NCBI RefSeq assembly: GCF_028826155.1
Contig: NZ_JAQGPN010000001.1
Coordinates: 2,547,501-2,611,500 of the forward strand
Source: Mesorhizobium shangrilense
GTDB lineage: Bacteria > Pseudomonadota > Alphaproteobacteria > Rhizobiales > Rhizobiaceae
Direction: 5' to 3'
Length of the DNA stretch: 64,000 bases
Positions 34,864 to 43,250 of the stretch are shown piece by piece. Position 1 is the stretch's first letter. Every line of letters begins with the position of its first letter. The notes below the pieces were generated by a model, which worked only from the letters and a program-made list of their open reading frames with translations, did not search any database and was not told the origin of the DNA. A program made the position numbers and the translations under genes.

Positions 34864-35844
34864 TCAGTAGCCGCCGACGATGGGCAGGATCTCGCCGGTG
34901 ATATAGCTGGCGCAATGCGGCGAGGCGAGGAACACGTAGGCCGGCGCGATCTCCTCCGGCTGGGCCGGGCGCTTCATCGGCGTCTTGGCCCCGAACTGCG
35001 CGACGTCGGTCGCTTCCTTCTCCGACGGGTTGAGCGGCGTCCATACGGGGCCGGGGGCCACGGCGTTCACCCGGATGCCCTTTTCGATCAGGTTGCCCGA
35101 AAGCGCCCGCGTGAAGGCATGGATGCCACCCTTCGTCATCGAATAGTCCACGAGTTCCTTGCTGCCGTCGATGCCGGTGACCGAGCCGGTGTTGATGATC
35201 GAGGACCCCTTCTTCATATGCGGCACGGCCGCCTTCGCCATGTGGAAGTAGCCGTAGAGATTGGTCTTCAGGGTGGTGTCGAAATGCTCGTCGGTCAGGT
35301 CCTCGAACTTTGTGGAGTGGATCTGGAACGCGGCGTTGTTCACCAATATGTCGAGGGCGCCGAGCTTCTTCACCGTCTCCTCGACGGCCTTCGCGCAAAA
35401 GGCTGCCTCAGACACGTCGCCCGGAATGAGGATGCAGCGCGCGCCTTCTGCCTCAACCGCCGCCTTGGTCGCCTCTGCATCGGTCGTCTCGGTCAGGTAG
35501 CAGATGGCGACATCCGCGCCTTCGCGGGCAAAGAGCACGGCGACCGCGCGTCCAATGCCGGAATCGCCGCCGGTGATCAGCGCCACCATGCCCTTCAGTT
35601 TTTCCGAGCCTCTGTAGTAGGGCGCATCGTAGAGCGGCGCCGGGTCGATTTCGGATTCGTGGCCAGGCTTCGCATGGTGCTGCTTGGGGAAGGGAGGCTC
35701 GGGATATTTTCGAGCGCCCGCCTGCATGGCCGAACTGCCCTTCGCCTGATTCTTGTTGGCTGCGTCCGTGGTGTCGACGCCCTTCTGGATCTTGCGCTGC
35801 TTGTCGGCCTCTTCACGGGCGGATCGTTTCGATGCGGTCGCCAT
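34864..35844 (-). CDS. SDR family oxidoreductase with N-terminal extension, YghA type
   Basis: A 326-residue classical short-chain dehydrogenase. A hydrophilic lead of about 80 residues (KQRKIQKG, PEPPFPKQHHAKPG) precedes TGGDSGIGRAVA, NNAA, and YSMTKGG with the catalytic Tyr and Lys. The lead and the end SYITGEILPIVGGY are those of the YghA/general stress protein 39 group, often stress-induced in rhizobia. AAAGGAG lies seven bases before ATG 35844. Reduced or oxidised substrate unknown. Confidence 0.9.
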   Translation of the reverse strand: MATASKRSAREEADKQRKIQKGVDTTDAANKNQAKGSSAMQAGARKYPEPPFPKQHHAKPGHESEIDPAPLYDAPYYRGSEKLKGMVALITGGDSGIGRAVAVLFAREGADVAICYLTETTDAEATKAAVEAEGARCILIPGDVSEAAFCAKAVEETVKKLGALDILVNNAAFQIHSTKFEDLTDEHFDTTLKTNLYGYFHMAKAAVPHMKKGSSIINTGSVTGIDGSKELVDYSMTKGGIHAFTRALSGNLIEKGIRVNAVAPGPVWTPLNPSEKEATDVAQFGAKTPMKRPAQPEEIAPAYVFLASPHCASYITGEILPIVGGY

Positions 35845-35918
35845 AACAATCTCCTTTTGCTGTCGGAGACCTAACTCCAGACGGCGCAAAAGGTTGTCTG
35901 CCGGCGGGGAGGAACAGC

Positions 35919-36350
35919 ATGTCCAGCGATCCCTTCGATCTCCAGCGCTTCTTTGATGCCCAGGCGCCGGTCATCGAAACCGTGCGCCGCGAACTTGCTG
36001 CAGGGCGCAAGGCAAGCCACTGGATGTGGTTCGTCTTCCCGCAGATCGCGGGCCTCGGCTTCAGCGCCATGTCGCAGCGCTACGCGATCGCCTCGCTCGC
36101 TGAGGCGCGCGCTTATCTGGATCATCCCGTCCTGGGCGCGCGACTGCGGGAATGCGTCGAACTGGCGCTGCGCCACCGCGCCCGCACTGCGCACGAGATC
36201 TTCGGCAGCCCGGACGACATGAAGTTCCGCTCCTGCCTGACGTTGTTCGACAAGGGTGTGCCCGGCGACGTGTTCGCCGAAGCGCTGGCAACCTTCTTCG
36301 AGGGCGAGCGGGACGAGGCGACGCTGCGAACAGTGCAATCCTGGTCATAG
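35919..36350 (+). CDS. DUF1810 protein
   Basis: A 143-residue helical protein of the DUF1810 family: FDLQRFFDAQAPVIETVRRE, SHWMWFVFPQIAGLG and FRSCLTLFD are its usual marks. Members are small cytosolic proteins with no assigned reaction. The gene is short-spaced from the methyltransferase downstream (94 bp) and divergent from the SDR gene. Confident family, unknown role. Confidence 0.88.
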   Translation: MSSDPFDLQRFFDAQAPVIETVRRELAAGRKASHWMWFVFPQIAGLGFSAMSQRYAIASLAEARAYLDHPVLGARLRECVELALRHRARTAHEIFGSPDDMKFRSCLTLFDKGVPGDVFAEALATFFEGERDEATLRTVQSWS

Positions 36351-36444
36351 GCGCTGCGGATCGGCTGGGGTGTCTGTCGCGGTCGACGCTTTGCACGGGC
36401 CACGGCGTGCAGTATCCTTTGCCATTCCCAGTCGGGAGGCCGCA

Positions 36445-37248
36445 ATGACGTCCAGCTTCAGCGTGCACAGCGCCGATGGATATGACCGGCTGATGGGGCG
36501 GTGGAGCCAGAAACTGGCGCCGCTGCTCATCGATTTTGCGGGACTGGCCGACGGTGAGCGCGTCATCGATGTCGGCTGCGGAACAGGCAGCCTGACATTC
36601 GCGCTGCCGGGCAAGGCCAATCTCAAGGAGATCGCGGCGATCGACTTTTCGCCCGTCTTCGTCGCCGCCGCGAAGCAGAGGAACACCGATGCCCGCATCG
36701 CAATCCAGGAGGCCGACGCCTGCGCGCTGCCTTTCCCGGACAATCGTTTCGATCGGGCGATGTCGCTGCTGGTGCTCCACTTCGTGCCGGAGGCCGGCAA
36801 GGCGGTCGCGGAGATGCGCCGCGTCGTGCGGCCGGGCGGCATAGTGGCGGCCGCGGTCTGGGACCACCTTGGAGGCATGCCCGTCATGCGGATGATGTGG
36901 GATACGCTCGCCGCAGGAAACGAAAGCGCGCGTCAGATGCGACGTAAGTACTTCTTCCAGCCGATGATGCGTCCCGGCGAAATGAAGCAGAGCTTTGTCG
37001 ACAACGGCCTGCTGCACGTCGAGGAAACCTCGCTGCTGATCCGCATGGATTACCAGTCGTTCGAAGACTACTGGGCGCCGATCGCAGCAGGCGAGGGTCC
37101 GCTCGGCTGGTATGTCACGTCGCTCGCTCCAGAAGAGAGGGCGCACGCCGACACGGCGGTGCGAGCGGCCTACGAGGGCGGGGAGCCGGACGGCCCGCGC
37201 TCGTTCGTATCGGTTGCCTGGGCCTGCCGCGGAACGGTGCCCGGCTGA
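36445..37248 (+). CDS. class I SAM-dependent methyltransferase
   Basis: A 267-residue methyltransferase with VIDVGCGTGSLTFAL (motif I) near residue 40, IAAIDFSPVFVA (motif II), EADACALPFPDNRFDRAMSL, and RRVVRPGGIVAAAVWD (motif III). These are the marks of the UbiE/Methyltransf_11 group acting on small molecules. GGGAGG lies five bases before ATG 36445. It is unrelated to the corrinoid methyltransferases. Substrate unknown. Confidence 0.88.
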   Translation: MTSSFSVHSADGYDRLMGRWSQKLAPLLIDFAGLADGERVIDVGCGTGSLTFALPGKANLKEIAAIDFSPVFVAAAKQRNTDARIAIQEADACALPFPDNRFDRAMSLLVLHFVPEAGKAVAEMRRVVRPGGIVAAAVWDHLGGMPVMRMMWDTLAAGNESARQMRRKYFFQPMMRPGEMKQSFVDNGLLHVEETSLLIRMDYQSFEDYWAPIAAGEGPLGWYVTSLAPEERAHADTAVRAAYEGGEPDGPRSFVSVAWACRGTVPG

Positions 37249-37321
37249 CCGGTTCCGGCTTCGCGAAAATTCTCTCACGCTCCCCCAAAGGAACGCCGCA
37301 ATCTCTTCGTCCAACGGTGAA

Positions 37322-37891
37322 ATGACGGCGATCTTGCTGGAAGAACGGGCGGCGTCCGACACGGAACTGATCGGACGGGCGCGACAGGGCGACAGGGAGG
37401 CTTTCGGCGAACTCGTCGGGAGGCACTACGCTTTCGTCCATCGCGTCGCCTGGCGCTGGGCGGGCAACCGCGCCGACGCCGAGGACATCGCGCAGGACGT
37501 GTGCGTGCGGGTGGGAAAGGCGATCCACGGCTTCAAGGGCGAGGGCGCCTTCACGACATGGCTCTACGCCATGACCCTGAACGCCGCGCGCGACCTGAAG
37601 CGCAAGCAGGTGCGCGACGGCGCCAAGGCCGAGGCCTTCGGCGTGCACGCGCTGATTGCGGGCGGTGCGCTGCACGAAGGGACGCCGGAGGATCCGGCCG
37701 AACGGCTCTGGATCGCGGTGCGCATGCTCTCCGACAAGCAGCGCGAGGCGGTCATGCTGGTCTATGGCGAGGGCATGAACCACGCCGCGGCGGCCGATGC
37801 GATGGGGGTGGCCGAAGCCACCGTCTCCTGGCACGTCCATGAAGCGAAGAAACGGCTGAGTGAGATGATGCTCTCGGCCGGGGAAGACTGA
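37322..37891 (+). CDS. ECF-type RNA polymerase sigma factor
   Basis: A 189-residue extracytoplasmic-function sigma factor. Region 2 is ELVGRHYAFVHRVAWRW ... AEDIAQDVCVRV (about 30-75), followed by FTTWLYAMTLNAARD. Region 4 is SDKQREAVMLVYGEGMNHAAAADAMGVAEATVSWHVHEAKKRL (about 135-180). The start at 37322 is the first ATG in frame before region 2. The stop lies 2 bp before the vWA gene, so they form a pair. The partner carries one membrane helix and may act as the anti-sigma component. Confidence 0.9.
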   Translation: MTAILLEERAASDTELIGRARQGDREAFGELVGRHYAFVHRVAWRWAGNRADAEDIAQDVCVRVGKAIHGFKGEGAFTTWLYAMTLNAARDLKRKQVRDGAKAEAFGVHALIAGGALHEGTPEDPAERLWIAVRMLSDKQREAVMLVYGEGMNHAAAADAMGVAEATVSWHVHEAKKRLSEMMLSAGED

Positions 37892-37893
37892 TC

Positions 37894-39987
37894 ATGGTTG
37901 AGAAGGACGAACTCGACATCCTGCGTACCGCGACAGTGCCGGCCCCCCGCGCGGAGGCGAGGGCGACCGCGCTGCGCGCCGCAGTGGAAAGCTTCGATGC
38001 GAAAAATACGTCGACCGGTGCCCAAGAATCGGCCGCGCCATTGCGTCTCACCGAGCGAGCAAGAAAGCTCTGGAGAGACATGATGCAACACAAACTGCTC
38101 GCGACGCCGGCCCTGGCGACGCTCGTCGCGCTGCCCATCGCCGGCTATGCCGCCTTCACCCTGATGGATGGAAATCCCTTCGGCTTTGAACGGAAGGGCG
38201 AGGACTTCGCGGAATCCTCCGGCAAGGGGGCCGCGCTGTCTCCGGTGCAAAAGCCCGCGGAGGTCGCGGTCGAGCGACGCGACCAGCTGCCCCCGCCTTC
38301 TCCCGAGCGTATGAAGAATGACGCCGACCAGGCGGCAGGAGAGGTTGCTCAGATGCCCGCCGCGTCCGAGGCCGAGACCATCGCCGGCGGTCGGAGCGAA
38401 GCTGCACGCGGCGCCATGGCGGACCAACTCTCCTCCGCTCCGGCAGCACCGCGCGCCGTGCTCAACAACCCGACGCGGCTGTCACGCCAAGCGGCCAAGC
38501 AATCGGGCCCGATGCCGGCGCCGGCGCCGGCAGATATCCTCCTTCAGCCGGAAGCGAACCGGGACAGGGTCGAGGAATTCAAGACCAATCCGGTGCATTC
38601 GACGGCCGAGGATCCGGTCTCGACCTTCTCGATCGACGTCGACACGGCCTCCTATTCGTTCGCACGCCGCTCGCTGAAGGAAGGCGTGCTGCCGCAGGCC
38701 GACACAGTGCGCGTCGAGGAGATGATCAACTATTTTCCGTATGACTGGAAAGGCCCCCACAGCGCCGAGACACCGTTCAACACGGACGTTTCGGTGATGC
38801 CGAGCCCGTGGAACCAGAACACCAAACTGATGCACGTCGCCATCAAGGGCTACGACGTGCAGCCCGCCGAGCAACCCAAGGCGAACCTCGTCTTCCTGCT
38901 CGACGTCTCTGGTTCGATGAACGAGCCGGACAAGCTGCCGCTCCTGCAGTCGGCGTTCCGGCTGCTCGTCAACAAGCTCAGGCCCGACGACACCGTGTCC
39001 ATCGTCACCTATGCGGGCGACGCTGGCACGGTGCTGGAGCCCACGAAGGCGTCTGAGCGCGAAAGAATCCTGCAGGCGATCGACACGCTGGCGCCGGGCG
39101 GCTCGACCGCTGGCGAGGCCGGGATCAGGGAAGCCTACCGGCTTGCCCAAAAATCCTTCGTCAAGGACGGCGTCAACCGCGTCATGCTGGCGACCGACGG
39201 TGACTTCAATGTCGGCCAGACCGACGACCAGGATCTCAAGCGCATCATCGAGGAGAAGCGGAGGTCCGGCGTGTTCCTCTCGGTATTCGGTTTCGGCCGC
39301 GGCAATCTCAACGACACTATGATGCAGGCCATCGCGCAGAACGGCAACGGCACCGCGGCATACATCGACACACTGCAGGAGGCCGAGAAGGTGCTGGTGG
39401 AGGACGCTTCCTCGACGCTCTTCCCGATCGCCAAGGACGTAAAAATCCAGGTCGAGTTCAATCCCGCGAAGGTCTCCGAATACAGGCTGATCGGCTACGA
39501 GACCCGGGCGCTCGCCCGCGAGGATTTCAACAACGACCGGGTCGACGCCGGCGAAATCGGCTCGGGCCATTCGGTGACGGCGATCTACGAGATCACGCCG
39601 AAGGGCAGCGGGGGGGAGATGATCGACAGCCTCCGCTACGGCGAGGCTTCGACCAGCAATGGCGGCGTCGCCAATGCGGACGAATACGCCTTCGTGAAGA
39701 TCCGCTACAAGGCGCCGGACGGTGACGTGTCGAAGCTGATCACCACGCCTGTCACCAGCGCAAACGAGGCGCCGTCCTTCGACGCGGCGAGCGCCGACCA
39801 GCGCTTCTCGGTGGCGGTCGCAGCCTTCGGCCAGAAGCTCAGGGGCGCCGACCAGACCGCGGACATGGGCTGGGAGCGCATCACCGAGATTGCCACCGCG
39901 GCGCGCGGAACCGATCCGTTCGGCTATCGCTCGGAGTTCTTGTCGCTGGTCAGGCTGGCGGCGGCGCTCGACACGGGCGGGCGGTGA
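37894..39987 (+). CDS. membrane-anchored von Willebrand A protein, YfbK type
   Basis: A 697-residue protein. The first 65 residues are cytosolic, and one helix (ALATLVALPIAGYAAFTLM) follows. A long unordered Pro/Ala-rich stretch leads to the vWF N-terminal domain (STFSIDVDTASYSFARRSL), a vWA fold with LLDVSGSMNEP as MIDAS site, and a DUF3520 C-terminus. The gene follows the ECF sigma gene with a 2-bp gap. The cytosolic start could hold the sigma factor, a layout known for sigma/vWA pairs in rhizobia and Bacteroidetes, but no zinc anti-sigma motif is seen. Its external ligand is unknown. Confidence 0.88.
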   Translation: MVEKDELDILRTATVPAPRAEARATALRAAVESFDAKNTSTGAQESAAPLRLTERARKLWRDMMQHKLLATPALATLVALPIAGYAAFTLMDGNPFGFERKGEDFAESSGKGAALSPVQKPAEVAVERRDQLPPPSPERMKNDADQAAGEVAQMPAASEAETIAGGRSEAARGAMADQLSSAPAAPRAVLNNPTRLSRQAAKQSGPMPAPAPADILLQPEANRDRVEEFKTNPVHSTAEDPVSTFSIDVDTASYSFARRSLKEGVLPQADTVRVEEMINYFPYDWKGPHSAETPFNTDVSVMPSPWNQNTKLMHVAIKGYDVQPAEQPKANLVFLLDVSGSMNEPDKLPLLQSAFRLLVNKLRPDDTVSIVTYAGDAGTVLEPTKASERERILQAIDTLAPGGSTAGEAGIREAYRLAQKSFVKDGVNRVMLATDGDFNVGQTDDQDLKRIIEEKRRSGVFLSVFGFGRGNLNDTMMQAIAQNGNGTAAYIDTLQEAEKVLVEDASSTLFPIAKDVKIQVEFNPAKVSEYRLIGYETRALAREDFNNDRVDAGEIGSGHSVTAIYEITPKGSGGEMIDSLRYGEASTSNGGVANADEYAFVKIRYKAPDGDVSKLITTPVTSANEAPSFDAASADQRFSVAVAAFGQKLRGADQTADMGWERITEIATAARGTDPFGYRSEFLSLVRLAAALDTGGR

Positions 39988-40017
39988 ATTGCGCCCAGGC
40001 GTGTGGTTGCGTTGCGT

Positions 40018-41403
40018 TCACGCGGGGCGGTCCGCGTAAGGATCATATTTCATCCGCAGTCCCATCTTCGACACCTCCCCAGCATCGATGCGCGCCTTGA
40101 CTGACGGATGCTGAACGAATTCGCGGCTGAAGCTTCGGCGTTGGCGGTTCCAACTCCGTCTTAGGCGCATTGGCCACCATCGGGGATACATTTCAAAGCC
40201 CCGCTCGATCTCGCAGTGCTGCATTGCCGTGGGGTCGGGATAGAGATGGAGCTTGTTTCGATCGATGATCAGCGGGGGATCGGCGCCTGTAGCCTGCTCG
40301 ACCATCCACTCGAGTGCGATGTCGGACAGGCGCGACTCGTCTTCGGGATAGCTGCCGCCGATGTCCGAGTGGTTGCCCGCGAACCACATCTGAATGAGCC
40401 ACTTGGGCTCCGTCTTGGTTCTTTCGGGCTGGTCCTTGGCTCCTGCCCAGGGCACCCGATCGAACGTAGCGCGGTCTTCGTCGATCGCGAGCGCATGGCG
40501 GGCGTACCTGACGCGGGGATCGAGAAATCGGTCATAGTGAGCGAATTTCCATGAGCTCCAGTGCCAGCGGAAGTCGCCTTTGTTCGGGAAGTCTCGAATG
40601 AACTTGATGCGATGCTTGAGCGCATACAACCCTGCGGCAACGCCGGCGCCCAGCAGGAGGGCGAGGAAGATGCATAGAGTACTCCAGCCCGTCATCCAGC
40701 CTAAGACAAAACTCAACGCGAAGGGCAGTCCCGCGCCCACCCCCAGCAAGCCAGTGAGATAGGCCAGCCTTTTGAAGCCCGAGACACCGAGCGCTGCAAC
40801 GGTGTCGAACACTCCGATGAAGTATGGGGCCACATTGCCCCTTTTCGGATGTTCGCTCACCGAGCCGTACTTGTCTCGAAAACGCCTCGCCTTCTCTTCC
40901 CTTTCTTCCTCGAATTCGCGTCGCGGCCGCCCAGCGCCATGCTCGTAGACCCGGTGCACGGCTTCCTCGGCTATGGCCCGGCACGCGGCGCCGTACCGCG
41001 GTATGGCTGAGCCGTCCGGCATTCGTGTCGGCACTCCGCACAAATTGAGGACACCGGCAACGCTGCGGACAGTGTAAGCTCCTCGGCTGAAGCCGAAGAG
41101 AAAAATCAGGTCACCCGGTTCGTAGTGGCGCAGGATTGCCTCGTAGCAATCCGCAACGTTGCGCGTGAACCCGGTGCCGGTAGCGGAACTCCAAGCCTTC
41201 CTCAGCCTGCTCCATGCCGTCTCGACTTCTCCTGATCCAAGTCCGGCATCGTAGTATGCGACCTGTCGGGCCGGGCTGATCCCGCTGTCAGGGCCGCTGC
41301 GCACTGCCCTGTACAGCTTGTAGACGTTGCTCAAATTCTGGTCCGGGCGGAGCCCGCCAGCCTGCCCAGTTCCGTCAGAGCATATGACGATGTTCTTTGG
41401 CAT
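40018..41403 (-). CDS. DUF2235 (Tle1-like) alpha/beta hydrolase with membrane segment
   Basis: A 461-residue protein with NIVICSDGTGQ at the start, LFGFSRGAYTVRSVAG (nucleophile Ser) near residue 105 and GNHSDIGGSYPE (Asp/His region) near 365, the DUF2235 pattern. Two hydrophobic helices in the middle (about 215-265) set it apart from soluble Tle1 effectors. Nothing of a type VI secretion system is nearby, so a housekeeping or stress role is more likely than an effector. ATG 41403 is used; the longer frame starts with TTG. Confidence 0.85.
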   Translation of the reverse strand: MPKNIVICSDGTGQAGGLRPDQNLSNVYKLYRAVRSGPDSGISPARQVAYYDAGLGSGEVETAWSRLRKAWSSATGTGFTRNVADCYEAILRHYEPGDLIFLFGFSRGAYTVRSVAGVLNLCGVPTRMPDGSAIPRYGAACRAIAEEAVHRVYEHGAGRPRREFEEEREEKARRFRDKYGSVSEHPKRGNVAPYFIGVFDTVAALGVSGFKRLAYLTGLLGVGAGLPFALSFVLGWMTGWSTLCIFLALLLGAGVAAGLYALKHRIKFIRDFPNKGDFRWHWSSWKFAHYDRFLDPRVRYARHALAIDEDRATFDRVPWAGAKDQPERTKTEPKWLIQMWFAGNHSDIGGSYPEDESRLSDIALEWMVEQATGADPPLIIDRNKLHLYPDPTAMQHCEIERGFEMYPRWWPMRLRRSWNRQRRSFSREFVQHPSVKARIDAGEVSKMGLRMKYDPYADRPA

Positions 41404-41732
41404 GCCTGGCAACCGCTGCCTCCCGGCATCGCCTCACACTGCCAGTGCTGTCGAACTGCTGCCTGTGGCAGGATAGCGAAGGATTTATGTTGCCTATTTG
41501 TTCTACAACTATTGAGAGCGATTGCAATAGGCTTTGATCTCCAGGGTTGATTTTTCCCGATAATTCCGCATGAATTTTGAAGCGCGCGGGGAAACCCGGC
41601 GAAAGAAATCGCAATGCGCGGTCGTTGATGCAGTGAGACGTGCCGATGCCGCAGGCGTGTGCAGGCAGGCGGTCGAGTTGCTGGCTCCGTCGGGTGGGAT
41701 CCCCTGATGCGGAGCCGGAAGGGCGGCGAGGC
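41404..41732. other. AT-richer gap upstream of the DUF2235 gene
   Basis: About 330 bp with lower GC than its neighbours. Several short reading frames exist but none has a ribosome site or family look. The part near 41490-41560 probably holds the DUF2235 promoter. Confidence 0.5.
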
Positions 41733-41763
41733 AGGCCGGCGAGGGAAGACCCCTTGCCGGCCT
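41733..41763. terminator. hairpin downstream of the homocysteine methyltransferase
   Basis: AGGCCGGCGAGG (41733-41744) pairs with CCTTGCCGGCCT (41752-41763) with a single non-Watson-Crick step, 53 bp after the minus-strand stop. The T-run is weak, so it may only partly stop transcription. Confidence 0.5.
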
Positions 41764-41815
41764 CTTTCATGCAATTGGAGGGATGGGCCTGGTCAGGCCC
41801 AGACGGATGCGAACC

Positions 41816-42832
41816 TCAGCCGCGGCTGCGGCGGCGCTCGCGGCGGCCGTCGCCGGCTTCGGGCGCATTGGCTTCTGCCCGCTTGTTGCGCATCGGGCCG
41901 ATGCGCTCGATGACGGTCTCGACCGTCGGACGCGCGGCCTTCCTGTGGGCGTCGAGCGCCTTGCGCATGGCGGCGAGATGCTCGAACGAGGTGCCGCAGC
42001 AGCCGCCGACGATCTTTGCGCCGGAATCCACGGCGAGGCGCGCATAGTCCGCCATCAGCGTCGGTGTGCCGGAGTAGCGGATCTCCGAGCCGTGGAATTC
42101 CGGAATGCCGCAGTTGCCCTTGACGATGACGGTCGCCTCCGGCCGGGCGTCCGTCATGTCCAGCAGCGAGGCGAGGATGTCAGAGGCGCCCACGCCGCAA
42201 TTGGCGCCGACGGCGAGCGGAGCTTGGCCCAGGCCGTCGACGACCGCGTGGATGTCCTTCGGCAGCAGGCCCATCATGGTGCGGCCGGCCGTGTCGAACG
42301 AGCCTGTATAGGTATAGGGCAGGCCGACCTTGATCGCCGCCTCGGCCGCGGCGCGGATCTCGTCGGGGGCGGACATGGTCTCGATCCATGCGACCTCGGC
42401 GCCGCCCGCCTTGAGGCCCTCGATCTGTTCCACGAAAGCGGCGACGGCGTCCTCGTAGCTCAGCGCGCCGAGCGGGATCAGCAACTCGCCGGTCGGACCG
42501 ACCGAGCCGGCGACGATCACCTTGCGTCCGGCCTTGGCGGCGACGGAGCGCGCGATCTCGGCCGCTCGCTTGTTGATCTCGAAGACGCGGTCCTGGGCGT
42601 GATGGAGCTTGAGCCGGTGACGGGTGCCGCCAAACGTGTTGGTCAGGATGATATCGGCGCCGGCGTCGACAAAACCCTGATGGAGCTGGGCAATGGTGTC
42701 CGGCGCCGTCTCGTTCAGGATTTCCGGCGCTTCGCCTGCCTGCAGGCCCATGTTGAAGAGGTTGGTGCCTGTGGCCCCATCGGCGAGAAGGACGCCCTTC
42801 TCGGCCAGCAAAGCGTCGATTGGGTTCAGCAT
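41816..42832 (-). CDS. betaine/S-methylated compound:homocysteine methyltransferase
   Basis: A 338-residue zinc-dependent methyltransferase of the BHMT/MMUM/MetH-head family. It has LLADGATGTNLF at the start, GANCGVG near 217 and GGCCGTSFEHL near 285, giving the three zinc cysteines. It moves a methyl from betaine or another onium donor to homocysteine, yielding methionine. ATG 42832 is preferred over TTG 42850. A 22-bp SahR-type palindrome lies 37 bp upstream, the twin of the one before the THF methyltransferase. The last 24 residues are unordered and end GRRERRRSRG. A decayed DUF1989 gene lies behind it. Confidence 0.88.
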   Translation of the reverse strand: MLNPIDALLAEKGVLLADGATGTNLFNMGLQAGEAPEILNETAPDTIAQLHQGFVDAGADIILTNTFGGTRHRLKLHHAQDRVFEINKRAAEIARSVAAKAGRKVIVAGSVGPTGELLIPLGALSYEDAVAAFVEQIEGLKAGGAEVAWIETMSAPDEIRAAAEAAIKVGLPYTYTGSFDTAGRTMMGLLPKDIHAVVDGLGQAPLAVGANCGVGASDILASLLDMTDARPEATVIVKGNCGIPEFHGSEIRYSGTPTLMADYARLAVDSGAKIVGGCCGTSFEHLAAMRKALDAHRKAARPTVETVIERIGPMRNKRAEANAPEAGDGRRERRRSRG

Positions 42833-42868
42833 GGCGGTGACTTTCGGCAAGATCAGGATGGGAATAAC

Positions 42869-42890
42869 GATATAAAGAAGTCTTTATGTC
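42869..42890. promoter_or_regulatory. 22-bp palindrome, SahR-type operator candidate
   Basis: GATATAAAGA and TCTTTATGTC form an inverted repeat around AG with one mismatch. It agrees in 21 of 22 bases with the minus strand of the palindrome at 21632-21653. It stands 37 bp before the homocysteine methyltransferase start. Its presence at two methyl-transfer genes argues for one regulator, probably SahR. Confidence 0.75.
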
Positions 42891-42925
42891 GGGTCAACAA
42901 TTTGCGCCTGCGCTTGTGACCACTT

Positions 42926-43212
42926 TCAGTCGAATATCTCGACTTCGATCTCGGTGCAGGCGTCGCCGTTGGTCGGATGGAAATCGACCGAACAGGCGGT
43001 GACGACGACGAGCAGGTCGTGCTCTGCACGCAAGGTGGCCGCGTCTCTCCGGCGTGCTCAGCCCAGTCGAGCGGCTCGCGGGTGCGATAAAGCCCAGAAA
43101 TCCGCGACCTGTTGGCTGCCTTCGGATCGAGGACGCGCAACCGCTCGCCCTTGGCTGTACGAAATGCGCAGCCCGAAATCGCGGCGATGACGGTTCGCCG
43201 GACGTCCTGCAA
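42926..43212 (-). pseudogene. decayed DUF1989 (urea carboxylase-associated) gene
   Basis: Three frames hold parts of one family in order. The first is FRTAKGERLRVLDP. After a one-base shift comes EGSQQVADFWALSHPR, matching the usual DPEGxQVADFW line. After another shift and a large loss of the middle comes EHDLLVVVTACSVDF followed by PTNGDACTEIEVEIFD, the family C-terminus. DUF1989 proteins often pair with GcvT-like aminomethyltransferases. The gene is broken here by at least two frame changes and a deletion. Confidence 0.75.
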
Positions 43213-43250
43213 GGTTGCTCCAGGTTGCGAGGAAGACGGGCAACTGGCGG

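Noticed and set aside
40018..41403. Type VI secretion phospholipase effector (Tle1)
   Set aside because: DUF2235 fold only; two internal membrane helices and no VgrG, PAAR or immunity-like gene nearby.
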